Origin: Candidatus Thalassarchaeum sp.
Lineage (GTDB): Archaea > Thermoplasmatota > Poseidoniia > Poseidoniales > Thalassarchaeaceae
Reading direction: 5' to 3'
Assembly: GCA_022449345.1 (NCBI GenBank)
Contig: JAKURL010000009.1
Coordinates: 1-64,000, forward strand
Length of the DNA stretch: 64,000 nucleotides
Shown here: positions 17,232 to 26,535 of the stretch, piece by piece
Layout of the letters: each line of letters opens with the position of its first letter
Numbering within the stretch: position 1 is the stretch's first letter
Notes under the pieces: model-generated
Seen by the model: only the letters and a program-made list of their open reading frames with translations
Database searches by the model: none
What the model was told of the DNA's origin: nothing
Position numbers and translations under genes: made by a program

Positions 17232-18947
17232 ATGGCTGATTCTGGGTGGGATTCGGAGACCGTAGCGACGGTTCGAAAGTATGCCATGCAAAATACGGTG
17301 GAATACGATGGAGCGGGGCAAGCTGGATCGGTATTAGGTCGTTTACTGGGTGAAAGAGGCGACCTAAGACCTCGTGCTAGGGAACTCAAATCTCTGGTCG
17401 AGAAAGAAGTGGAGGCGGCCAATCAAATGGCTCAGAAGAACGGAGTCGAAGCGGTTAGAGAAGCATTAGCAGCGACAAACCCTGAGGCCCTAGAAAGGCA
17501 GAAGCAACAGAAGAGAGTTGGACTCAAACCACTGCCTAATGCAACCGAGGGTGAAGTCGTATTGCGATTTGCACCAAATCCCAACGGGCCGTTGACTATT
17601 GGACACTCAAGAGGAGTTGTGATTAATTCTGAATTTGCCTCAATTTATTCCGGCAAGGTTGTGCTGCGTTACGACGATACCGATACAAGAGTTAAGCCTC
17701 CATTACCCGAAGCCTACGACTGGATAGAAAAAGAATACGAATGGCTAGCTGGACGGCCTGCCGACATTATCATTCGCGCAAGTGAAAGAATGCCGATTTA
17801 TCTTGAATACGCCAAACGTATGCTCGAAGGTGGATTTGGCTATGTTTGTCGATGCACTGCTGCAGAATTCAAGACTCTCAGGGATAATTCCCATGTCTGC
17901 CCCTGCAGGGCTAGGAGTGTAGAGGAAAATATTGCTGATTGGGTTTCTATGAATGATGGAGATATCGAAGAAGGTGAGGCAGTTGTTAGAGTCATAACCG
18001 ACCTAGAATTGCCCAATCCAGCTCTTCGTGATTGGCCAGCATTACGGATACAACACACCCCACATCCGATGGTTGGAGATGAATACAAGGTCTGGCCCTT
18101 ACTTGACTTCCAGAGCGCCATAGAAGACCATCTGCAGGGAGTTACTCACATCGTACGCGGAAAGGATCTGATGGATTCAACTAGGAAACAGACTCTGTTG
18201 TACGAACACTTTGGTTGGACCTATCCAGAAACTCTCTACTGGGGGCGGGTAAAGGTTCACGAGTTTGGAGGCTTCTCAACTTCCGGAATGAGAGCAGATA
18301 TTGCCGATGGAAAATTCGAGGGATGGGGGGATTCTAGGTTACCTACAATAGCCGCGTTAAGTCGACGTGGATTCAAGTCACAAGCAATACGTGATTTTTG
18401 GATGGATCTTGGATTGACACAGAAGGACATATCTATCTCAATGCAAACCATTGAATCATTCAACTCCTCGGTAATCGATTCAGATTGTGAAAGGAGATCC
18501 TTCGTTCGAAATCCAAGAAATTTATCCTTAAACACAAACGACTTACCATTACCAGAAACTCTGCAAATTCCGCGCCATCCAGATGGTGAAATCAAAGGGA
18601 GTCGACAGTGGTTACTCTCTGACAAATTAGTAATCGAGGAGGAAGATTCTGCTGCGCAAATTCGCTTGAAGGATTTTGCAGATGTGTCAATTAACAAAAA
18701 AGATGCTATTGTTGAATCACTTGAGAAGCGGGGCAATAGAGCAATAGTCCATTGGCTACCGGTAAATCAAGGAAGAATTGCTCGGCTAACTACACCCTCT
18801 GGTGATGGATTTAGAATAGACGATGGACTAATCGAGAATGTAGATTTAGTCGAAGGGGCGATTGTTCAATTGGAAAGGGTTGGATTTGCTAGAATAGAGT
18901 CAATTCCAGAAAATGGACCTGTAGAATTACTATTCCTACATAGATAA
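17232..18947 (+). CDS. gltX: Glutamate-tRNA ligase, archaeal type
   Basis: 571 residues from ATG 17232. It has the archaeal GluRS N-terminal extension, then FAPNPNGPLTIGHSRG (the HIGH-type motif), the catalytic Rossmann fold with YDDTDTR, and the FSTSGMR version of the archaeal KMSKS-type loop (commonly STSKM in relatives, so the Lys is replaced by Gly). An all-beta C-terminal anticodon-binding region follows, as in archaeal GluRS/GlnRS. It charges tRNA-Glu and, in archaea, usually also tRNA-Gln for later amidation. The upstream in-frame ATG at 17187 is rejected because it would put the palindrome inside the gene. Confidence 0.95.
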   Translation: MADSGWDSETVATVRKYAMQNTVEYDGAGQAGSVLGRLLGERGDLRPRARELKSLVEKEVEAANQMAQKNGVEAVREALAATNPEALERQKQQKRVGLKPLPNATEGEVVLRFAPNPNGPLTIGHSRGVVINSEFASIYSGKVVLRYDDTDTRVKPPLPEAYDWIEKEYEWLAGRPADIIIRASERMPIYLEYAKRMLEGGFGYVCRCTAAEFKTLRDNSHVCPCRARSVEENIADWVSMNDGDIEEGEAVVRVITDLELPNPALRDWPALRIQHTPHPMVGDEYKVWPLLDFQSAIEDHLQGVTHIVRGKDLMDSTRKQTLLYEHFGWTYPETLYWGRVKVHEFGGFSTSGMRADIADGKFEGWGDSRLPTIAALSRRGFKSQAIRDFWMDLGLTQKDISISMQTIESFNSSVIDSDCERRSFVRNPRNLSLNTNDLPLPETLQIPRHPDGEIKGSRQWLLSDKLVIEEEDSAAQIRLKDFADVSINKKDAIVESLEKRGNRAIVHWLPVNQGRIARLTTPSGDGFRIDDGLIENVDLVEGAIVQLERVGFARIESIPENGPVELLFLHR

Positions 18948-18950
18948 GAT

Positions 18951-18990
18951 AAATTTAGCTCCTCGCACGTGGGCGGCGCCTACGGCGCCG
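18951..18990 (+). repeat. Intergenic element A: AAATTT-GCTCCTC-CACGTG plus triloop hairpin
   Basis: Reading plus, AAATTT (18951), GCTCCTC (18958), CACGTG (18966), then the hairpin CGGCGCC-TAC-GGCGCCG (18974-18990). The same series, in the same order, occurs on the minus strand at 37800-37759. It starts three bases after the gltX stop and ends 73 nt before the next start, which encodes an exported protein. The function is unknown; it could be a promoter/leader or a dispersed repeat. Confidence 0.75.
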
Positions 18991-19063
18991 ACATCAGAAA
19001 ATCAAGTCAATAGGACTCCCATAAGGGTCGCATTCAAGGACATAAAGCGAGTCAGCGTGCATT

Positions 19064-21067
19064 ATGGAGGGCGCTCAGAGAGGGAGTGGGGTGCTAATTG
19101 TAGCACTGCTAATGATGGTTAGTTTGCCATATTCGCCAGCAGCGGCTGAAGAAGATGGAGCTTGCTGCGAATCGCAGGATTTTGAGCTATATTTACTCGG
19201 TAGCGCCGATGATGGATCTCTTTCTCCATTTGATTCGGACCTTGATGAGGAATTCGAACAATTTGTCACACCTTCAATCCAAGGATTAGTAGAAATCGGT
19301 ACTTGGGAAATCACTTGGGGTTTACTGGGAAATTACCCAGATGCTACTTGGGAGTTCCGCATTCCATACGAAGTTGAATCTGCAGCTGGAATTCAGATTA
19401 ACGCCACAGTTGGAGTAAACATCGGCAGTACATACTTCGAAGGAGATGCGGGTGCTGGTTTGTTCCTAACTAATGAGGGGGAGGTGGTAATTCCTGTCGA
19501 AGTACTGGCGGGTGAAGTTAGGTCTGGTGATAAGGTAAAACTGACCTTCTCGGTTCGAAGTTTGTCATTCTCCAGCCCTGGCGACGATGCAGGTATTCGA
19601 TTTGTTTGGGGCACAGATGAATTCACTGGACGGATTTCAATGAAATTCCCCTTGGTCAGTATCGACATGAAGGAGCCGAGTGTCAATGGTAGACTAGTAT
19701 ATTTCCCCATTCTGCTAAAGTCCGGATTTGGTGACAGGATGTGGTCAGCATCAAGTGGGGGTCTGACTGTAGCAAGCGACACGATTCCAGATAGTCCAAT
19801 AGCAACCCCCACAAATAATGGAGTTGAGGTGACATTTGCTTGGCAAATTCCTGAATCTGCAGAATCTGGAACATACCTTGTGGCATTTCATCTAACTCCA
19901 CAAACATCTCTGAGAATAGAGGCTAATCGGACCTATGATATTGCTGCGGGCGAAGGTGGATCGAACACCGGAGGATGGTATCCTGCAGTAGAACCTCTGC
20001 GAACAGGAGGCACAAGCCTAATGGTTGATGTAGAGGCAAAATTCGATGGCGATTCGGTTGAAAGAGAAGTTACAATCGAATTTGATGGGGCAATGTCTCA
20101 ATGGGTTCGGTGGGGCTTGGACAATATTGGAAACAATAGCCTATCCTCGAATAGTTGGTGGCGCAATCTACGAACTTACTCGGATAGCATCCCAAATTCA
20201 GAGTTCAACAATGGACAAGTGGACGACTCAGAAATTGCAGCTCTAAATAGCCATCTTGTGGGCTCAGCATCGGACATGAAATCATTCCTAGCCAATGGAC
20301 TGTATCTCGATGCTGAGTCGATACTTGGGGTTAATCCAGTAAACCTAGGGCCAACCGAGATTTCAATTGATTTAGGTCACACTCGAGCATTTAGTGCAGA
20401 GAGTGTAACAATTAGGATAGATACTTCCCATCAGGTAGATGCTGGAGAAAGACAGCAACTGATTGAATCATTTATTCGCCCAAGCGATGACGAGTTGTAC
20501 ACAAATGTTGAGTTGAAGGTGGAAATTCGCTCAACTGCTCTGCAAGGACTTGGTGGTGTCGCGGCTGAAGATATTGAAGCTAAGCACCGACGTTGGATTT
20601 TGTTGGAGGTAGTAACCATTGATGAGGAGGATCTAGATCCTGAGGCCTCATTCCGAGTCGAGTTCGTGCCAACTGGTGGCGCGCTATATTCCCCATTAGT
20701 TTCAGCCATGGTCTCTGTATTCATGCTAGTTTTAGCTCTAGGGTTGGGCATGGTGATGACAAGAAAGCGTGCAAGGGTTCCTTCTATGCTCACAGTCGTA
20801 GTTCTCGGTGGCCTATCCTTAGCATTGTATGTGTTGGGCCTTGATATGCCATTTGTTCTAGGTGTAGTAGCATCTAGTATGTTGTTGGTTTTCCCCGTGG
20901 CACTAGTATCACCGAGATCGGATTTTGCGGAGAGGACTGGTGGGGCTAAACGAGCTAATGCCCATGTGAATTGTCCAAATTGTGGAGATTCGAATCCGGT
21001 AGAATCTGACGTTAGGCCACTAAGGTTGGAATGCGTTGGCTGCGGATCTACCTTGCGTCTAGAATGA
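19064..21067 (+). CDS. Exported membrane protein with C-terminal zinc ribbon
   Basis: 667 residues. A signal peptide ends near SPAAA; the ectodomain of about 530 residues is beta-rich and shows no family I can name. Three to four hydrophobic segments (about residues 550-625) then lead to a cytoplasmic tail that closes with a zinc ribbon, CPNCGDSN followed by CVGCG. Ectodomain plus cytoplasmic zinc ribbon suggests a sensor or adaptor connecting surface events to an internal partner, which is inference only. It follows intergenic element A and converges exactly with the RecJ-like gene, whose stop is the next base. Confidence 0.8.
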   Translation: MEGAQRGSGVLIVALLMMVSLPYSPAAAEEDGACCESQDFELYLLGSADDGSLSPFDSDLDEEFEQFVTPSIQGLVEIGTWEITWGLLGNYPDATWEFRIPYEVESAAGIQINATVGVNIGSTYFEGDAGAGLFLTNEGEVVIPVEVLAGEVRSGDKVKLTFSVRSLSFSSPGDDAGIRFVWGTDEFTGRISMKFPLVSIDMKEPSVNGRLVYFPILLKSGFGDRMWSASSGGLTVASDTIPDSPIATPTNNGVEVTFAWQIPESAESGTYLVAFHLTPQTSLRIEANRTYDIAAGEGGSNTGGWYPAVEPLRTGGTSLMVDVEAKFDGDSVEREVTIEFDGAMSQWVRWGLDNIGNNSLSSNSWWRNLRTYSDSIPNSEFNNGQVDDSEIAALNSHLVGSASDMKSFLANGLYLDAESILGVNPVNLGPTEISIDLGHTRAFSAESVTIRIDTSHQVDAGERQQLIESFIRPSDDELYTNVELKVEIRSTALQGLGGVAAEDIEAKHRRWILLEVVTIDEEDLDPEASFRVEFVPTGGALYSPLVSAMVSVFMLVLALGLGMVMTRKRARVPSMLTVVVLGGLSLALYVLGLDMPFVLGVVASSMLLVFPVALVSPRSDFAERTGGAKRANAHVNCPNCGDSNPVESDVRPLRLECVGCGSTLRLE

Positions 21068-21940
21068 TTATTCGGGAGAAGGTGCCCTTCCAGTAGTCAA
21101 TAATAAGTCCACAAAGGAATGAGCAGCGGCAATCGCTGACCCTTGTTTCCATAATCTGGCGGCTCGCAGAATTTCCGAGGCTAGATCACTATCCCAATTT
21201 GGACCAATGACTCGATGCCAACCTAATTCTTCCATCCTAGCGGTTGATGGAGTGGAGCGAGAAAGAGCTGGACGCATTAGGTGAGAAAGTGCTCGAGCGC
21301 GCCCCTCAATATCCAATTCCGGCCACTTCGAAGATACCGCTTCAAGGGCCAATTCCTCTATCCAAGGTGTGTTTGATAATTCGATTGAGGGTACTTCAGG
21401 CATTGTAGCGATTCTAACACTGCCCTCTTCCACCAACAAATCCCTAAGTGATGTGAAAACAGGGTCGTAGGTAGTGTCCAGTGCGGAATGTAACCAATTG
21501 CCGGAAATTAACCAAGGTCGTAATCGCCTCACTCTGACTCCTTCTGGTGCTAACGACTGAGCGATCGCATGAGCCTGTGCAACGGTTGTCAAAGGGCCTC
21601 TACGTGTATCGCCGGATGATGCGACTAATCCATCCACCAATGCCAATCCTAAACTCAAGCGGGGTGGATCTGAGAAATATTCTGGACCGGTGTCCTGAGC
21701 AGGTCCCAAAACGTGAATCCAAGAGCCTTCGGAAGGAGATTCCAACTTGAAGCGACGGCGGTAGGGCAAACCAAGGTCGAGGAAGGCCGCTTCAATCGGT
21801 GCTATCGTAAGGGCGCCAATTAATGAGGGAGCGGCGAGTAGCATTACTGGACCGTTATGAGTTCGTAAACCTGATACTGCTCGGTTGAGGCTAGACGCCA
21901 CTGAGGAGAACTGTTCAGCCTCAAGCAGTTGCCGCATCAT
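21068..21940 (-). CDS. Possible degenerate RecJ/DHH-family protein
   Basis: About 290 residues from ATG 21940; a TTG at 21982 is an alternative. It begins with a helix, then GPVMLLAAPSLIGALTIAPIE, occupying the place where RecJ-like proteins have the first beta strand and the D-x-D metal motif. Here that motif is lost, as is any DHH triplet. A later LALVDGLVASSGD may match the DHHA1-side segment. The identification rests mainly on position: in many archaea a RecJ-like gene follows rpsO. If correct, it is a shortened, catalytically dead member, perhaps structural in a replication complex. It lies 76 nt after rpsO on the same strand. Confidence 0.45.
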   Translation of the reverse strand: MMRQLLEAEQFSSVASSLNRAVSGLRTHNGPVMLLAAPSLIGALTIAPIEAAFLDLGLPYRRRFKLESPSEGSWIHVLGPAQDTGPEYFSDPPRLSLGLALVDGLVASSGDTRRGPLTTVAQAHAIAQSLAPEGVRVRRLRPWLISGNWLHSALDTTYDPVFTSLRDLLVEEGSVRIATMPEVPSIELSNTPWIEELALEAVSSKWPELDIEGRARALSHLMRPALSRSTPSTARMEELGWHRVIGPNWDSDLASEILRAARLWKQGSAIAAAHSFVDLLLTTGRAPSPE

Positions 21941-22016
21941 GCCTGCTTGCCAGTGGTGGTTCAAATCCCCATCGCCTTGCAAATATGCAATGGCTTACTG
22001 AATTGAGTAAGTATAC

Positions 22017-22472
22017 TCACTCAACCATTAGGCGAAGTTGTTCGCGCTTGTAGGTCCAATCAGAGTCTAGCTTCCCTGTGCTTCTGTAGTACTTGGCCAA
22101 GCGGCGAATCCTAGATTCGGTTAACTCTAGTTGGCGACGGTTGTGTAAGTCCTTGTGGTTTCTGTTGAGGTGATCGATCATCCTCAATGCTTGTCGCATT
22201 AGATTCATCATGTCCTCAGGATACTTGCCGCCAATCCCATTACGCTCAAGAGTTTCAGCGATTCTTTCACCGGTAACCAACCTGACGTCGGGGACTGCGT
22301 GTTGGTCTCGAAGAATTGTACCAATCATCGCTGTTGAGTGACCTTCGCCAGCTAACTTGAGAATTGATTCCTCAACGGCCTTTTTATCGGATTCAGACCA
22401 TTCAGGAGCAGCGGAAACATTCGGCCTATCCGAGCCGCTCTTTCCCTTGCCTTTACTGTGCATTCTTGCCAC
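22017..22472 (-). CDS. rps15: 30S ribosomal protein S15
   Basis: 151 residues from a GTG at 22472. The GTG is preferred to the ATG at 22463 because archaeal S15 begins MARMH followed by a basic GKSGS segment, exactly as read here. The archaeal/eukaryotic N-terminal extension of about 60 residues is present. The core contains the helical S15 domain with LNRNHKDLHNRRQLELTESR, which contacts 16S rRNA. It is downstream of arcS on the same strand and upstream of the RecJ-like gene, a common archaeal neighbourhood. Confidence 0.97.
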   Translation of the reverse strand: MARMHSKGKGKSGSDRPNVSAAPEWSESDKKAVEESILKLAGEGHSTAMIGTILRDQHAVPDVRLVTGERIAETLERNGIGGKYPEDMMNLMRQALRMIDHLNRNHKDLHNRRQLELTESRIRRLAKYYRSTGKLDSDWTYKREQLRLMVE

Positions 22473-22529
22473 TTAGGTCACCTCAAGCGGCTCGCCGACC
22501 TGCTGCCCCTCTTTAATCGCTACGCATGT

Positions 22530-22542
22530 CACCCAGAGGGTG
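22530..22542. terminator. Hairpin directly after arcS
   Basis: CACCC-AGA-GGGTG, a 5-bp stem with a 3-base loop starting five bases after the arcS stop. It lies between two minus-strand genes (arcS and rps15). It may mark the mRNA 3' end. The stem is short, so chance is possible. Confidence 0.4.
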
Positions 22543-22547
22543 TTTAC

Positions 22548-24353
22548 TCACAAACGGTGTTTGGCCTTAGCCAATCTTCCAGGTCCATGCGGCCATTCCC
22601 AACCTGCAGCTTCTGCCCTAGCACTACCGACTAGAGTCCCATCTTGGAAGACAAGAAGTTCATCTCCAGAACGAATGTTTGAGTCCGCATTTGTAACATT
22701 GGTTGAGAATAAATCACCACGCCAGTCAAATTGAGGGACTAATTCTACTCTCGGTAAAACATTGCAGGCATCAAGAATGGGTAATGACGCTTTTGAGAAG
22801 GAAAAACGACCGGAGCGAGGATTCCACAAGGCAATTTGTACTCCGTCCTTAGCGATACGGAAAATTGGTGGTCTTCCACTCACCTTTACTCCATCTAACC
22901 AAGCGTCTGTTCCATGTTGAAATCGAGAGGCGGATTTTAGTTTTTCAAGCCGATGCTGACTTTCCTTTGGATTCAATAAACCAAATTCTTTACTGGCATT
23001 TTCGATTGCTTGCTGTAACCTATCAAGTGATTCCTGCGAGCCCGCGGATTCACCCTGTCGAGTATCAATGACCTGAATATTTTCAATCTCAATCTCTATT
23101 CCCGAGTGGTTGAGGATTAATTCAAACCCATTCCTTTCAGCATATTGTGTAACCATTTCTCGAATTACTTTCAATTCGTCAATATCCCAGTCACCCGTAA
23201 CCGGAATATCGTAATGAGCTGAAGGCCATAAGTCCTCCAACTCCCTAGGCACAAGACCCAATGGCGCAGTGACCATTACTTCGTGCACACTTCTAGTTGG
23301 TATTGCTCGTTGGAATCTTCTATGAGATTGAGACAGGCGGTATGGTTTTTTAGCCGAACAAGGCAGTAATACCATCACTTTTGTTTGATGACTTGGTGGT
23401 TTATGTAATTCGGAAACTTTGCGTCTCCAATCTCTGATAATAGGGTCATCTCTGCTTGTAAACGAGTGGCAGAGAAGCCGAGTACCTTCCCGAACGACAC
23501 TTTCTAAAGCGGCCGAACCAGCATCGTTTTCGGCTTTTACAGTCATCATTGCATCGTGCCGTCGCAGTCGCTCAACCGACCTAGGGCTAGAGAGAGCCTG
23601 TCGTTCAGCAAGTTGCCGAATCGTACCATCTCTGATGGCCGATCTTGTAGCGGCTAGTGCCCTGTTCCAAGCCTCAATTTGGGTTTGTAAATCGGCTTTC
23701 TCACCTGCCGTCATTTCGGGTTCGCGAGGACCATCCTCGGTAAGCAATACTCCTCGAGCTGCAGCTTCTTGAGATCTTGATAGGTCGAACAGGTCTACAC
23801 CCATCCAAGAGAGCAAGGCACAATTGTCCGGACCCCCTATTCCGGGAGTCCAAATCAGAGATGTTGTGAATCGTCGTCGAAGCGCATCGAGGGCCTCGAC
23901 CAATCTGCCGGGACGCTCGGCTAGCTGCGGAGCATCGATTAGAACAATAACTGAAGGTTCTAATGTATCATCCAATAGATTCGGGTCATGATGTAGAGAT
24001 TGCCAAGAAACTGGTAATAATTGCCCCCCTGACGATTTCTTTCCACTATCTGATTCGACTAGGCTCGATGGGAGAATGAGGCCTTCTTCTGCTAGCCAAA
24101 CTTCTTTTTTTCCGAAAGGTAGGCATAAATCACCTAGAATTTTCATCGACATAGTTGCAGGAATTGAATCCGAATCTCTTTCAATTCTGAACGCAGCAAA
24201 AGAAAGGTCAACTTCAGGGTCTTTGGCTGAAAGAACCAAACCTGGAGTCCAAGAGGAGGGGGATGCCCTATCTCCAAGGGAAAAAATACGCGAAAAACGC
24301 TGTCTTGAAGCAATACTGCGCGCCAGCGGACGCTCCGTAGCACCCTTACTCAT
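22548..24353 (-). CDS. arcS: Archaeosine synthase ArcS (TgtA2)
   Basis: About 601 residues from ATG 24353; the frame upstream reads as low-complexity Ser/Ala/Thr and is the shadow of the divergent gene. The N-terminal part is the degenerate TGT-like barrel. The diagnostic core is near residue 330: VLLPCSAKKPYRLSQSHRRF, the PCSxxKPYxxSxSH motif of ArcS, followed by a VTAPLGLVPRELEDLWPSAHYD-type segment. The C-terminus is a PUA RNA-binding domain. ArcS acts with the RaSEA radical-SAM protein to turn preQ0 at position 15 of archaeal tRNA into archaeosine. It is divergent from an exported-protein gene, sharing about 40 nt of promoter space. Confidence 0.92.
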   Translation of the reverse strand: MSKGATERPLARSIASRQRFSRIFSLGDRASPSSWTPGLVLSAKDPEVDLSFAAFRIERDSDSIPATMSMKILGDLCLPFGKKEVWLAEEGLILPSSLVESDSGKKSSGGQLLPVSWQSLHHDPNLLDDTLEPSVIVLIDAPQLAERPGRLVEALDALRRRFTTSLIWTPGIGGPDNCALLSWMGVDLFDLSRSQEAAARGVLLTEDGPREPEMTAGEKADLQTQIEAWNRALAATRSAIRDGTIRQLAERQALSSPRSVERLRRHDAMMTVKAENDAGSAALESVVREGTRLLCHSFTSRDDPIIRDWRRKVSELHKPPSHQTKVMVLLPCSAKKPYRLSQSHRRFQRAIPTRSVHEVMVTAPLGLVPRELEDLWPSAHYDIPVTGDWDIDELKVIREMVTQYAERNGFELILNHSGIEIEIENIQVIDTRQGESAGSQESLDRLQQAIENASKEFGLLNPKESQHRLEKLKSASRFQHGTDAWLDGVKVSGRPPIFRIAKDGVQIALWNPRSGRFSFSKASLPILDACNVLPRVELVPQFDWRGDLFSTNVTNADSNIRSGDELLVFQDGTLVGSARAEAAGWEWPHGPGRLAKAKHRL

Positions 24354-24393
24354 CGATGCCGCTAACGATGCGTTTCGCTTGAAGCATTCTAAG

Positions 24394-26535
24394 GTGAAGT
24401 GGTGTCGGACCGATGTGCGAGAAGTCAGAGCAGGCCTATTGGCTGTGTTATTTGTGCTGGCTGCGCTCAGCGCTGCCGTCAGCGCCGACGATGACCCCGA
24501 GGTTGTACTCAGCGACGAGTCGTTCAGCACCATTGGACCCGTCTGGATCCAGGTTGAGTGCCTGAAAGTCGGCTGTCTTGGGATGGAGCTCGTTGTTCTG
24601 GCTGACGGGGGTGAGCAGAGTCACGAAGACCCTCATCTCGTGGAATGGTCGGGCTGGGTGGATGGCAACGTGTCCTGGAGGCTGTTCGTCGAATCCGGGA
24701 CGGAACACTCAGACGTGCGAATAGAAGTGATACTCAGCAGGATGGATGAATGGACCGAGCACGAGGACCTGCCTAACATCGTCCCACCACCGGGAGGTCA
24801 GGGGGATTACCCGGTGATAGACACGGCTTCGCCGTGCCAGATGAACTTCTGCGGCGCGATTGACCTCATCTCCGAGGGGGTCCTGTACGTCGGGGCGTTG
24901 GAGAACGAGAGTGACAAGGACTCCGTGATGATCGCAGGTGACCCAGGGGACGTAATCCTGCTCAACAGCCTGAGGGGGCCGAGTGATGTCAGTATCGAGA
25001 TATGGCATAGGAGGAGTGAGTCGAAGTCGCTCGTGGACACCCTCGAGAAAGCGGATATGGAACACTACTTCGAGTACCCGGCCGAGGGGGAGCTGTGGAT
25101 ACGCCTGATTCACTCGGCCGAGGAGGGCTACTCGCCGTACGAGTTCGAGATCATTCGCTACGATGACGAAACCGAGGCCCCTGACGGAGGGGAGTTGAGT
25201 AACCCGTGGAGTCACGGCGAAGCCATGCCCTTCTACGGGGACTCGTCTCTACTCTACTACGGGCACATTGCTGGCTCGGACTCGCAGGGTGACTCCCTGC
25301 TCATAGTCTCCGGATCCAAGATGCGTCTCGATCCGCACTGCTCGTTCACAGATGATGTCGCAGTTGTAGTCACGCTGCACCAGATGGACGGCACGAGTCT
25401 GGCAGTGGAGAGCGGTTGCGAGGGCGTGTTTGAGACCACCTCACACACGGTCTCGGTAGAATTCGGCCTGACGACTCAGGGCGTTACCTCTGCCTGGGCC
25501 ATCATGCTCAGTTCACTCGACCCAGGTGATGGGAATCATATAGGAGACGCGCCTGACTTCCTATGGACTGAATCTGACGATCTAAATCGATGGCCACTAA
25601 TTGAATTCAACGTTAGCAACGGCGCAAGCATGCTAGAGGATGAATTTGTAGATGTATTCGCTTTTGAGGTCACTTCGCCAAATGGATCCAGAGTACAAAT
25701 TGATGGAGTTAATTCTCAACCAGTAGATTATCAAATTTTTATCCTGGATCAGCAATCATGGGCCATCATGAACTCTTCGAATGGAGGATTGATTGATGTG
25801 CCGCCAGGAATACACGCTATTCGCGTAGAAAAAATTGGCGAGGCAAGTTTGACCTATTATGATTTCAAACTGGTCAATGGTGGAGATATAATCGAGATTG
25901 ACCCCGATTTATTCACTGATCAATCAGAACTCTTCACAAATTACTACATCTTTGCAGGAGTTTTCCTTTTGACTCCTGCTCTACTAGTGGTATTCTGGAA
26001 TCGTAACCGTTGGCGAAATGGAGTTAGCCAAATTGAAATTGAACAACATGAATTACGCAGATTGAGGCGATTGCGTGAACGCTTGACTGTACTATTGTCA
26101 GAAGATGAGACCAATGAGCAGGTTATCGATTCCGCATTGCATCAACTCGGCGATAGCCCTTGGCAGGCTGTGGTTGATGATTGGGGGGAGCCTCTCCTTA
26201 GGCACAATACAGAGCAGGTGGAGATTTGTGCTTGGAGGATTTCAGAAGGGCTGGCTACGATGTTAATTGGCATTAGAATCGCAGACTCGCCTTGGGAGTT
26301 AGCAGCAATGCGAGTTTATGCCCCAGAAGGTGCAGGAGTTGGTATCGCTGAGGTTTCACCTCAACATCTATTCAATGGTGATGAAATCTTCTTGGATACT
26401 TTAGCACCTCAAAGTAGGACTTTCCTTCGATTAACTATTTCAGGAGAACCGTCGAACATTGGATTCCACCTTTCTGGTTTAGTAGACGGAGAACCACTAG
26501 CAGCGGTTCCAAATCGCGCACTCGACTGGTCATGA
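24394..26535 (+). CDS. Exported membrane-anchored protein with mosaic base composition
   Basis: 713 residues from the GTG at 24394, which gives a signal peptide ending near AAVSA; a GTG at 24415 is an alternative. The ectodomain of about 480 residues includes pre-peptidase-like beta segments (GPSDVSIEIWHR and SPNGSRVQI resemble PPC repeats). One membrane segment is near residue 525, then a cytoplasmic part of about 175 residues with Arg-rich coiled-coil character. No enzymatic motif is seen. From about 24440 to 25540 the DNA is GC-rich (37 of 60 bases in 24841-24900), while the rest is AT-rich like the window (18 of 60 in 25681-25740). The switch falls inside the gene with the frame intact. 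It overlaps the dnaJ 3' end by six bases. Confidence 0.82.
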   Translation: MKWCRTDVREVRAGLLAVLFVLAALSAAVSADDDPEVVLSDESFSTIGPVWIQVECLKVGCLGMELVVLADGGEQSHEDPHLVEWSGWVDGNVSWRLFVESGTEHSDVRIEVILSRMDEWTEHEDLPNIVPPPGGQGDYPVIDTASPCQMNFCGAIDLISEGVLYVGALENESDKDSVMIAGDPGDVILLNSLRGPSDVSIEIWHRRSESKSLVDTLEKADMEHYFEYPAEGELWIRLIHSAEEGYSPYEFEIIRYDDETEAPDGGELSNPWSHGEAMPFYGDSSLLYYGHIAGSDSQGDSLLIVSGSKMRLDPHCSFTDDVAVVVTLHQMDGTSLAVESGCEGVFETTSHTVSVEFGLTTQGVTSAWAIMLSSLDPGDGNHIGDAPDFLWTESDDLNRWPLIEFNVSNGASMLEDEFVDVFAFEVTSPNGSRVQIDGVNSQPVDYQIFILDQQSWAIMNSSNGGLIDVPPGIHAIRVEKIGEASLTYYDFKLVNGGDIIEIDPDLFTDQSELFTNYYIFAGVFLLTPALLVVFWNRNRWRNGVSQIEIEQHELRRLRRLRERLTVLLSEDETNEQVIDSALHQLGDSPWQAVVDDWGEPLLRHNTEQVEICAWRISEGLATMLIGIRIADSPWELAAMRVYAPEGAGVGIAEVSPQHLFNGDEIFLDTLAPQSRTFLRLTISGEPSNIGFHLSGLVDGEPLAAVPNRALDWS

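Noticed and set aside
24143-25215. Long minus-strand frames under the GC-rich part of the mosaic gene.
   Set aside because: High GC lengthens antisense frames. The plus frame has a signal peptide and continues into the AT-rich part.
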